From Dactylis glomerata (Eukaryota > Streptophyta > Magnoliopsida > Poales > Poaceae): 64,000 nt of DNA. Location of the stretch: positions 5,523,208-5,587,207 of the forward strand of contig QXEO01000382.1 of NCBI GenBank assembly GCA_007115705.1. Reading direction: 5' to 3'. The position numbers and the translations under genes are program-made. The notes under the pieces are model-generated. The model did not search any database, was not told the DNA's origin, and worked only from the letters and a program-made list of their open reading frames with translations. Position 1 is the first letter of the stretch. The number at the start of each line of letters is the position of its first letter. Shown in pieces: positions 55,401 to 64,000 of this stretch.

Positions 55401-55740
55401 AGAACCACAATCTCATTATTAAACTCAATCTTACATTGTCCATCACCAAAATGACAAGCAAAACCATCATCATCTAAGCGTGATACACTTATTAAGTTTC
55501 TATACAAAGAGGGTACATAAAGTACGTCTATCAATAAGAGTACAAACCATTTGCTAATACTAATGGGAGTTCTCCAATGGCTTCGACTTCAGCTTGGACG
55601 CCATTTGCAACTTTAATGCTTCTTTCTCCTCTTTGCAGGGTCCTCCTCATACAGAATCCCTGTAATGAATTTGCAACATGAACAGTTGCACCTGAATCAA
55701 TCCACCAAGTAGATTTTGCATAACTTAAATATAAGGATTC
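52481..55740 (-). pseudogene. RLC2 pol: protease, integrase, RT, RNase H with several lesions
   Basis: Leftward order: protease (STWWIDSGATVHVANS, near 55690), a frame change near 55540, the integrase zinc region (LWHCRLGH to CINCIKGK), a stop at 55100, the integrase core (HTDICG; VRSDYGGEYYG; GVAERHNRTL) with a stop at 54815, RT (CKWVYKTK, YRLKQASRQW, LYVDDILLAS), a stop at 53297, then RNase H (YSDADYAGDVDDRKSTSGY, KHIDIKFYAV) to the end at 52481. The catalytic residues are kept; nonsense codons and frameshifts mark it as dead. Confidence 0.9.
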
Positions 55741-55742
55741 AT

Positions 55743-56627
55743 CTACAAATGTATTAAATCCTCACCTTTCTTGCACAGATGCCTCAGGAATTCGACACAG
55801 TCCTTCTGGTAGTGTCCCTTTTGCTTGCACCACTTGCAAGTGTCCTTTTCCACCTCTTGATTGTGATCATTCATCTTTCCATGTGGCTTAGAAGGAGAGG
55901 AGTTCCACTGAGGTTTCCCTTGTGGCTTGGAATTCTGAAAATTCCTCTTCTTGTTTTGGTTCAGGTAATTCACAGAATCACTAGACTGACCCTTAACCCT
56001 CTCTTCTTCCTGCACACACATGGCAATCATCTTCTCAATGCCCCACTTTTCTGGCTGTGAGTTGTAGTTCACAGCAAAGGTCTCAAATTCTTTTGGTAGT
56101 GAGGCAAAGATCAGATGGATTATGAATTCTTCTGGAAGCTCCATGTCCATGGACTTGAGCTTGGAAGATATATTGCTCATCCTCAATATGTGATCCCTTA
56201 CTCCACCACCAGTGTATCTTGTAGTAACAAGTTTTCTTATGAGAGTGCTTGTATAGGCCTTTGAAGACCCAGTAAACTGACTCTCTACCTTTTTCAGGTA
56301 CTCACTGGCGGTGTCACACTCTGGGATTGCTCCCCTTATAGCCTCCAAAATGGAGCTCTTGATCACCATCATGCACTTTCTGTTTGATGAGTCCCACTTC
56401 GCACGATCAAGATCGTACTTCATTCTTATTGTAGCATGGTCACTGACCCTTTTGTTGAAGTCATCATCACTTTCTTTTTTGGCCCTCACGGGGTCCTTGG
56501 GTTCTATGGGACGATCAACAGTCGGTGCTAAGTCGAGGTCAAGCAATGCAAGCCCCATCTCAACCTTCTCTCACCATGAGCCGTAATTCCCTCCATTGAG
56601 GGGCTCAATAGCCGAGATAAAACTCAT
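55743..56627 (-). pseudogene. RLC2 gag with CCHC knuckle, nonsense near start
   Basis: The start is the ATG at 56627 (MSFISAIEPLNGGNYGSW), followed at once by TGA at 56573-56571; the frame then stays open to 55743. It has the copia gag domain (retrotran_gag_2/UBN2 type, ILEAIRGAIPECDTASEYLK) and one CCHC knuckle (CKWCKQKGHYQKDC). The frame shifts into protease at its end. Confidence 0.9.
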
Positions 56628-57634
56628 AGGATTTCCTGAAACAAAATATTCATCAAAATTGAGTTAATTCAACGTTGGTCAAATTAAAACATGAACCTTC
56701 TCAATATCAATTCTACATCACCGTTGGGCAGAAAATAGAACTGATAGTGATAAACATATTCATAGAAAATTTTATCTACAATGTTGGTTATTAGATAAAA
56801 TCTCATGCTCAAAATAAATTACTCATTTCCTAAATTAAATTTTCTCGTTGGTTCCAATTTAATTAGGGAAATGCAAAAGATGACTTCAAAAATTCTGATA
56901 TTCTTAGCACAGTGGAAACTTAACTTAATTTGCTAAATTTATCTACAGGAAAATTCCTTAGGAAAACATCTATTTCAGCCACTAAACAATTCTCCAGAAA
57001 AAAGAAAAGCAAAATCTCTGGAAAATAAAAGGTTCTCAGCTAGAAGGCCGAACTGGCCCGACTCGCTGCTGGGCCGCGTCTGGGGAAAACCGGCCCACGG
57101 CCCGCACTACCGCTGCAGCAAAGCAGTGCTTCCCTGGCCGTCGGATGTGATCCGACGGACCAGCGTTCAAGTCGCCAGATCAAAAACCGGCTCGACCGCG
57201 TGCGGAAACCCTAACTCATTTCTCCCCTCCTGCCCTTCTTCCACAGACGCGAGCGGCGACGGCGGAAAAGAAGAGGACGACGGCGGCCGTCGGAGCAGGC
57301 CGTTGAGCGGAGAGTGGTGGCGCCGTCGCCGGCCCCTTCGCCGGTGCGCGCGTTGCCCTTGCGGGTCTGCGCGCCGCCGTCGAACGGTCTGACTGCGGCG
57401 CCCTTAGGCGCAGTCGACTTCCCAGGAGCTCCGGTGAGTGGAGGTTGGCGTGAAGCCGTCTCCCTTCTCTTCCCCTTTCCCCTTTCTCTCTGATTTCTTT
57501 TCTTCCCGGAATACTCCGGTCGATCTAGGGTTAGGGTTCTAAAGAAAAATTCCTCTCCAATTCTATTTGTTCCCGATTTAAGCACTTCTCTGCAAGATCT
57601 ACTACTACCCCATCTAGATCAACAACGTAGACCC
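56628..57634 (-). other. RLC2 leader between primer site and gag
   Basis: About 1 kb of untranslated leader, GC-rich next to the LTR and AT-rich next to gag. No convincing coding sequence. Confidence 0.6.
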
Positions 57635-57646
57635 GCTCTGATACCA
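57635..57646 (-). other. Primer-binding site of RLC2
   Basis: Inverse of TGGTATCAGAGC directly beside the 5' LTR. Confidence 0.93.
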
Positions 57647-57647
57647 T

Positions 57648-58057
57648 TGATAGCTATTTCTAGATACTAGGTGCTAATCCAGTGGGTGAATTTCTAGTAA
57701 CTCAAAAGAAAAACTATGTCTATTGCTTGTTGAATCAACCGGGAAGGAGTGGAGAGGAAAAGGTAGAGGCAGTACCATCGGGCTTCACTTGGGACGTGCT
57801 CGCCATGACGGCGACGGAGTGGTGGCGGAGCTTCCCGCCGCTACAGCGCACTAACCGGATCGGTGGTTTAGGGTTGTAGGTGGGGAGAGTAGCAACAACG
57901 AACCTCGGCGTGCGTGCCCCGGCCCCCACCCCTCTGTTTATATAGCGTTGTATGACGGGGGCCCACCAACCATGATGTGGTTGGACGCCCCAGATCAGGG
58001 CGTGAGATAGGGTCGTGATCGACCGTTGGGTCGATCACATAGGAGATCAAACTAACA
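57648..58057 (-). repeat. 5' LTR of RLC2 (410 bp)
   Basis: Partner of 51878-52298, lacking 2 bp and 9 bp present there. Confidence 0.92.
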
Positions 58058-58062
58058 AAAGG

Positions 58063-59591
58063 AGGGCCAAGGACCCAAGGTTATGGTAGAGGGGGTTCAG
58101 TCCCTAGTAAGTGCTAGGCTTGGTAGCGAGTCTTCACATCAAAAGTAGAGAACTTATTAGCTAGGGGAAGAATAGAGGGGCATGAGAAAATAAGACTTCC
58201 CGGCAAGCCAAGCTCGCTGTTGTAGAATCTGTTCAACTCTAGCGCAATATAAGACAACAAGGCGTTGGGTTTTAGACCTCGCAAAGGCCTGGACCTGTGT
58301 AAAAAAACTCGTGTGTTGTTTTGTGTGTGCAGATCATCTGGAGGCTGGAGCGGGTTGACGCCCCACACCAAACCTAAAAAGGACTGTCTCGCCACTAGTG
58401 CCTGCGTAAGCACCCAGAACAATCTGTCGCCAAGGATGGAGCGATAGGGCATGAACTGTTGGTCACCATTACTATATAGGTTATAATCGTGGAGCACACC
58501 CAGATATCATGTAGAAAACTATAGGTTGAAGCATAACCCTTTTGTCTCTGGCCTCCTAAATTATATTTTTATGAGGCAAATTTTCTTGAGATACAATTTG
58601 AGTATAAGATATTATAACCCGCACATTTTGTAGCATTCAATCTAATCCTTTATAGATCAAAATCCAGTAGGTACACAACTAGGCGGAGCATGTTGACCAA
58701 CCAAATCCCCGTGGGCTTAGTTCCATGCTTTGATTTCTTCCCTGAGGCCAACACCAACGGTCAACCCACACGTATCGTGTGTGTCTATTTATGTTCGGAT
58801 ATACAGGGGCACGATCTAAGAGGGTGACCCAAACAGACTGTGAGTCGCAGACCTGCCGTTTCAACCGATTCCCATCAAAAAATTGGGCAGGATTTGCGGT
58901 CAAGCTGACAATACCAGCGTTGGCACCAGCGCATGTCCTTCGATTGTCCTCCCGGAGCCCTCCAATCAGTAGCACCGACCACTCCCACTAAGGAGCGGGA
59001 ATTTGATGAAACATCTTCCGGTGCTGACTTAATGCCTGCTTGGCTGCTTCCCACGCCTTAGCTAGAGAGAGTTCATGCTCATCCTCACAAGTGGAGCCAA
59101 TGGTTATCTCTCGCTGAATACTGGTATAACACCACCATTTGGCAATCAAGAACACTCCTTTTATGATCTTTTATGGCCATGAACCTCGTCAATGGGGACC
59201 GGTCAATTGCTATGCTCCTGATTTGTATCTATGGGCTTCCACACTCTCACCTTTCTCTTTGTTGTGGCGCCACCGCCCGACCATTCCTTGCCGTTGTTGA
59301 TGTCCACTTCAGCCGATACTATCAGAAGGCATTCTTGCCTAGTGACGCCGTTGTTTGGCCACCTTGGCACAGTCATACGAGCTCAGGGTCTGCAGCTTTA
59401 TCCCGGTCCGCACCACTGTCTACTCGTATCTTCGTCCGGGCCACCATGCTACCTCAGTACATGTAATCGCATGTCCTGGTCGTGAACTGGTCCTCCTCGT
59501 TGTGGATCTGACCAGATTGACTTTTTTTGCCACCATGCACGAACACTTCCTTCTCGATGTGGAGCCCATGACCTGTTCAGCTAATCATCCA
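58063..59591. other. No gene recognised
   Basis: Several short ORFs (for example 58114-58497 minus and 59173-59609 plus) without motifs. Probably old repeat DNA. Confidence 0.35.
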
Positions 59592-59594
59592 TTA

Positions 59595-59977
59595 GGCCTT
59601 GTTCGGTAGGCAGGATTCTCAGTGTTAGAGTATAAACTCTAGTGTTTTGGGTGAAAAAAGTTTCATCACCCAATCCACTTCCTACCCAGATCCACGTCCT
59701 TACCAATCCCCTCCTCAAATTATTCTGTTCGGCACGGAAGCAGATTTTATGGGAGGACTCGCTGCGAGTCAGCCCCGCGCGCCGCCAACAGCCGAAAACA
59801 CGAGGGCCTCCGAGCGTTTCAGTTTCACGTCGACCCGCCGTGTTTCTTGGGAATTATTGGAGCTGACCCGTTCAAACCCGACCTACCGAACATCCTGTTT
59901 CTGGTTACGAGTGGTTTTAAACTGGGCTGGGTTTAGACCCAAGAAAACACTTGAAAACCGCTCTGCCGAACAAGGCC
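59595..59977. mobile_element. Tourist-like (PIF/Harbinger) MITE, 383 bp
   Basis: Termini GGCCTTGTTCGG and CCGAACAAGGCC are perfect 12-bp inverses, flanked by TTA on both sides (59592-59594 and 59978-59980). TTA is the target duplication typical of this superfamily. Confidence 0.8.
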
Positions 59978-60063
59978 TTAGGTGTTGTACCTTCATTTTT
60001 TGCAATTTCGTGCGAACTAGTGACCTAATGTGAGCAGTAGACATTCATTTTTTTTTCATAGAG

Positions 60064-60498
60064 CATGGCCGGTAGCTTGTCTGCGGCATTTTCCAAAAGG
60101 TATTTCATTAATACATCATCAAGCGATGAGTCTGACAATGATACTAATATTTCGATGGTGGTGGCTCTTCTCATCCACGAGCACAACGAGAATGAGCTTC
60201 CAAAGTTCAAGGGCTCGATGAAGGGCATTCAGACGCATTGAATCACGACCGGCTATGTATAACTCTACACCAACTACTTCCATCCTACCCGGGCACTACC
60301 CTGAGAAAAGCTTTTTCGGCGCCGCTTTCGGAGGAGATAATTGTTCATGCTAATTCTGCAAAGGGTTTGGGGTTATGATGATTACATCCGAGTGAAGGCC
60401 AATGCCACCAGTAAGCTTGACTTCTCTTCTTACGAAAAATGCACTGGAGTTGTTCAGATGCTTGCATATGGAATTGTCGTTGATCTCATTGATGAGTA
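60064..60498 (+). pseudogene. HARBI1-type (PIF/Harbinger) transposase N-terminal pseudogene
   Basis: Starts MAGSLSAAFSKRYFINTSSS and contains VVALLIHEHNENELPKFKGS, LYTNYFHPTRALP, EKLFRRRFRR, GYDDYIRVKANATSKLDFSS, YEKCTGVVQMLAYG and DLIDEY, the known order in plant HARBI1-like nucleases before the DDE core. At least three stops (near 60238, 60262 and 60300) and a frameshift are present. The gene is cut at 60498 by a CACTA terminus, and the catalytic core is absent. Confidence 0.75.
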
Positions 60499-60930
60499 CA
60501 CTAGTAGGAAAACCCTTATAGTAAAAAAATTGTTAGTGTTGCACCGCATAAATAACACACCACTACTATAGGAAAAAATGCTAATGGTGTTTTAGACTCT
60601 CCAAACATCACTACTAAATCCTACCGGTAGTGTTTGGAGTACTAGGGACACCACCACTAAGTGAGGCCAAAAGAGCCAACTGGGACAAACTTAGTGGTGG
60701 AGTTCGAAATGACGCGAACGCCACCTCTAAAAATAATTACCACACGCACAGCACGCGTGCTTCTCCCTTTTCCTCTCATGGATCCGCTCTCAATCTCTCC
60801 TCTCACAAAAAACGCCTCTCCCACCCATTCCCTCCACTGCCACACCCGCCCTGACACGTCGGCCACATCAACCTCGCCTCTGCCCCTCCCCTATTCCGAC
60901 ACACCCGCCCCTCCCCTCCACCGGTATTAG
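60499..60930 (+). mobile_element. CACTA-type termini, possibly nested
   Basis: CACTAGTAGGAAAACCC at 60499 and CACTACTATAGGAAAAAATG at 60561 each look like a 5' CACTA end. Between 60590 and 60720 are phrases such as AGTGTTTGGAGT / CTCCAAACATCAC and TAGTGGTGGAG in both orientations, consistent with subterminal repeats. No 3' ends were assigned. Confidence 0.5.
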
Positions 60931-61595
60931 AATTGGAAATAAATTAGATGACAATATGAAACCCATGAGCTGTTGAGAAAATTTATAAGGTTAGTGTGAG
61001 CTAGCAATGCATAATATGCATTCAATGACGACTAAAGAAATTTTGAAATCAAATAAGCCTGGGCCATCTTTGACATGGAACCTGAGTGTTCTAGGGTCAG
61101 CCTGCAGCCCAAATTAGTTAGCCAAGTATTGGGCTAGGCCAACATATTGTCTATATTATCTTGCCTAACTATTGATCCTCATAAAATGGAAGGACAGAGA
61201 GCTTGTACTTTCAGGTCTATGGTTTCGTATCTATCTTCGGCTATCTCCAGAAAAGTACAAGATTGTGTCATGGAAGAAGAAAGAGTTTGAAGACCTTGAA
61301 GATTTTCTAGTTTCTTTCGGACTTTATTTTGTAATATTTGAAGTCAGCTTGTGTATCTCTACCATGTACTATTTGTTACAATGAATATATGTGGTATTGA
61401 TTGTCAAAAAAAGTAAATTGAAAAAAAAAATCCTATTTTGAACCATATAAGCAACATGGCCCAAATTATTACATATATAAAAGCTTGAGGCTTATAGCCT
61501 CTTCTTAGGCATGCCACATCATGTGAGCACTATTCATAGTGCACATGAACAGTGTCTTTTCCTTTCTTAACCATTGGATCAAGATGTAGCAGTCA
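60931..61595. other. No gene recognised
   Basis: A 70-codon frame at 61172-61384 has no motif; the segment ends with poly(A)-like text near 61410-61430 and may be a retroposed 3' end. Confidence 0.3.
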
Positions 61596-61850
61596 CACTA
61601 CAACAAAAAGTGCATGTTGAGATATCTAATTTGTAGGATAGAGACGCTTTAATCCATCTTTACATATACACTAGTATAAAGCATCGTAGAAGCGTCTTCT
61701 TATGCACCATCTCAAATGCCATAGAGACGAATCGTGACGTCTCTAAATTAAAACGAGACGTAATCAAAAGCATGTCTACGCTAATAGAGACGTTTTGCAT
61801 ATGCCTAACACAACGTCTCTACCCATATTGAGCCGTTTTATTGTGTCCTT
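61596..61850 (+). mobile_element. CACTA-like end with AGAGACG subterminal repeats
   Basis: CACTACAACAAAAAGTGCATG at 61596, followed by repeats of AGAGACG or CGTCTCT in both directions (61630-61830). Confidence 0.5.
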
Positions 61851-62291
61851 AAAGTATGTTTTTTAATAAAAGAAATATATTCGACAAAATCTGTGTGATC
61901 AATTACCACTGGTCCATATCATACAACCGGTTCGCATCATATGACGGAAATCAAAATCCAGCCATATCAAAACAGAAACATTACAAAGGCGCAGGGCACT
62001 ACCAAAATTATATATTATATACTTTTGATGGGAATTGTATTTTACAAGTGAAACATACATATTTACAAAGACATTCATATATGACTGAATAATCATACAT
62101 GACTGAATAATTCCCAGGACTCTGTATGTAATGTCCTAAGTAATGAGATCTAATATATTAGTTCTCTAAAATTATCAGCTCTTCGATTTATTGCTTCTGC
62201 AGACCTTCTTTGCTCTCTATAGTGTGATGCTTGAAAAAACTTAGGAATATAAATCCTGTAGAAAGAAAACTACACGAGATCAACCAGTAAA
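61851..62291. other. No gene recognised
   Basis: AT-rich. ATATGACTGAATAATCATAC and ATGACTGAATAATTCC repeat near 62080-62110. Confidence 0.3.
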
Positions 62292-62475
62292 CACTAGTAG
62301 AAAAAAAGGCTTTCGTTTGAAGCTGCTCAGAGCTTTAGCACCGATTGTGTTACGAACCCAGACTAAAGGGTGCATTAGCACCGGTTCATAAGGCTAGGAC
62401 ATTAGCACCGGTTTGTAAGGGACCTTTAGCACCGGTTTGAGCTACAAACCGGTGCTAAAGGGTTGTGTGCTTTAA
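62292..62475 (+). mobile_element. CACTA end with TTAGCACCGGTT subterminal repeats
   Basis: CACTAGTAGAAAAAAAGGC at 62292, followed by TTTAGCACCGATT, TTAGCACCGGTTCATAAGG, TTAGCACCGGTTTGTAAGG and a hairpin of TTTAGCACCGGTTTGAGC with its inverse. This is typical of a grass CACTA family end. Confidence 0.65.
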
Positions 62476-62541
62476 AATTAATAATTAAATTATATTTTGA
62501 GTTATTTTGAAGTTTTTATATTATTTTGGAATTTTTAAGCT

Positions 62542-63514
62542 ATGAACACTCCGCCCAGCATATCGATCTGCCCCACGGTGGGCGCCAAATGTCGTCGTGG
62601 TGAAACAACATATGCCATGGGATGGCTTAAATGGGGTTCGAGCTAGATGCTGGTGGATTCGGGAGAGGGGAACGAGCTAAAAAGCACGACAGAAAGAGAC
62701 ACTGATCTACCCAGGTTCGGGGCTCTCGTAAGGAGATAACACCCCTACTCCTGCTCTACTGGTTGTATATTTGGGTTGATGTAGTACACAACAATGGTGC
62801 TTCCAAGCTCTCTGCTAGAGAAGGAAGACGAACTGCTAAGTGTAGGAACACAGAGTGACCAACCCTTTACCAGGGCTCCCTATGCCACCTTATATAGTGG
62901 TGGCCAGGGTTACAACGGTCATACAAGACCACAAGACACGGGCTACACTCCAAACAGGAGCTGGTGACGATGGCAGAGACCCTTGACTTTGCCCCTGATT
63001 GCTCTCGATGGGACGCCATATCCCTGTACCTTGTACCTCTTGAACTGTGGCCTTACCTCTGTGCGGTGAGCTCGTACTTGTGCACAGTGAGGGTAGGTAA
63101 CCTCCACTGTGCACCCTGCCATCTTACTCTGCTACCATGCTTGGATGTTTTCTTCCTTGATTGTAGGGATATGACACCTTGGTTGACTTAAGTATCCCGG
63201 ATATGACCGTTGGCCATACCCAGGACATATATGCCGGACCAACGACCTACGAGGGTCGGGTAATCCGGCCTCCCCTGCTCCTGCACAACACACCAAATGG
63301 TTAGGCCGGCATATCTAAGTATATGCCGGCACACATATACCAGTATTCCGGCTATACCGGCATATCCAAGTATTAGCCGGGATACACACATATACCGGCC
63401 TGGCCGATGCTCTTATATTCCGGCCAGGCCCTTTCTTGATAACCCGGCATAAGTCAACCATAGACTTTGTGTCTTTCTAGTCTCTTGACCCTACCGGGGG
63501 TTATCCCCCCGACA
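62542..63514 (-). mobile_element. Truncated copy of the RLG2 family: 5' LTR, primer site and ~30 bp of interior
   Basis: 62590-63514 aligns with the RLG2 LTR (26357-27333) but lacks about 50 bp near 62860 and has more substitutions, so it is an older copy. 62542-62589 matches the RLG2 primer site and leader next to the LTR (ATGAACACTCCGCCCAGC). Left of 62542 the match stops in unrelated AT-rich DNA, so the element was cut there. Confidence 0.9.
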
Positions 63515-63905
63515 ATGCTTGTTCGCCTCGGCTGCATCTCGAAAAGAATGCACGCCTTCTTTGTAAGCGGCTGTGCGTCGATCATCGTACATCCATGGAT
63601 GGCTCATCTGCGTCATACAACAGTATATCAAACGCAATCACAATCCTAAAATTAGTACCACACGGTCTAAACGAGAAAATATAGTTGCTAACCTTTTAGA
63701 ACAAGTGGAAATAAAGAGGAAGGGGATTAAGCGTGGCTCAGGCACCTCATATCGTAGTTGTGTTCGGTGAACTTAAGTGGCATCGCTCTAACACACATTT
63801 CAACAAACACCTCTAGTGCATAGGAATGAAATAAAAAACTAGCACAAACCCACACTCCTCCATTCAAGAAAAAACAAGGGAGAGGGGAAAGGGGCTGCGG
63901 CCATA
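63515..63905. other. No gene recognised
   Basis: Short frames only (63467-63770); no motif. Confidence 0.3.
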
Positions 63906-63914
63906 TATATATAG

Positions 63915-64000
63915 GCAGAAGCCTTTAGTCCTGGTTTGAGACACAAATCGGGACTAAAGGGGATGCACATGCGGGCCTCTCACCGCATAGCCCTTTAGTC
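63915..64000. mobile_element. CACTA subterminal repeat region at the window edge
   Basis: GCCTTTAGTCCTGGTTTGAG and its inverse AAATCGGGACTAAAGG, then CCCTTTAGTC at the last bases. This hairpin phrase is common near the ends of grass CACTA elements. The terminus is outside the window. Confidence 0.5.

Larger units (their letters stand above)
51878..58057 (-). mobile_element. Full-length but decayed Ty1/copia element (RLC2)
   Basis: LTRs 51878-52298 and 57648-58057, TGTTAGTTTG...AGCTATCA on the minus strand, with perfect target duplication AAAGG (51873-51877 and 58058-58062). Primer site TGGTATCAGAGC on the minus strand (57646-57635) sets orientation. Polypurine tract at 52299-52310. Gag and all pol domains are present with several stops and frameshifts. 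By my alignment the LTRs differ by about 11 substitutions and two deletions (2 and 9 bp), near 2.7%, or roughly one million years at 1.3e-8 per site per year. Confidence 0.95.

Noticed and set aside
1..64000. tRNA or rRNA genes
   Set aside because: I noticed no sequence with convincing tRNA boxes or rRNA similarity, but no scan could be run.

Overview
The window is repeat-dominated plant nuclear DNA, almost certainly from a large-genome grass. A Triticeae species (wheat, Aegilops or barley group) is the best guess. The basis is nested LTR retrotransposons, CACTA ends with subterminal repeats, Stowaway and Tourist MITEs, a Mutator-like element (MULE), a Helitron end and LTRs beginning TGATAC with a TCTCCAA-like motif. 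Species and family names could not be checked. I recognise one convincing ordinary host gene, a small C2H2 zinc-finger/EAR protein at 49575-49967.

Layout. 1-4009 is the 3' part of a Tat-like Ty3/gypsy element (RLG1): integrase end, an antisense AT-hook ORF, then the 3' LTR. It sits in the 5' LTR of a large non-autonomous LTR element (4010-9689) that has one unrecognised 197-aa ORF. A second related LTR (9697 to about 11290), a tandem array of about 340-bp units and a CACTA end (to 12944) follow. 13955-34588 is a two-gene MULE with ~215-bp terminal inverted repeats. Its transposase gene runs rightwards (14288-30478, now a pseudogene) and a convergent spliced gene for a coiled-coil protein with a C-terminal membrane anchor runs leftwards (33474-32940). 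A very young gypsy element (RLG2, 14525-27333, minus strand, 5-bp target duplication AGCGC, LTRs differing at 3 of 977 bases) sits inside what was a ~90-bp intron of the transposase gene.

RLG2 is defective for gag-pol: the gag remainder, protease and most of RT are missing. Yet on the opposite strand it carries an intact seven-exon gene (16548-20999) with its own TATA box. All six intron junctions keep frame and together give 1165 codons. RLG1 has the same layout: an antisense DNA-binding-type ORF with its own TATA box between integrase and 3' LTR. These antisense genes, and the second MULE gene, are the most interesting items in the window.

34589-42571 is mostly non-coding repeat debris, with a CACTA end at 40151, a hairpin MITE and a textbook Helitron 3' end at 42502. 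42572-47216 is a nearly intact copia element (RLC1) with 131-132 bp LTRs, one nonsense codon and no recognisable Gag; its N-terminus is a 25-residue repeat array. A decayed LINE fragment, MITEs and the zinc-finger gene follow. A poly(A)-tailed retroposed unit (50354-51130) and a decayed minus-strand copia (RLC2, 51878-58057) come next. The right end holds a Tourist-like MITE, a HARBI1-type transposase pseudogene cut by a CACTA end, further CACTA ends, and a truncated copy of the RLG2 family (62542-63514).

Insertion order read from nesting: coiled-coil coding fragment (13632-13954 plus 34591-34680), then the MULE, then RLG2.
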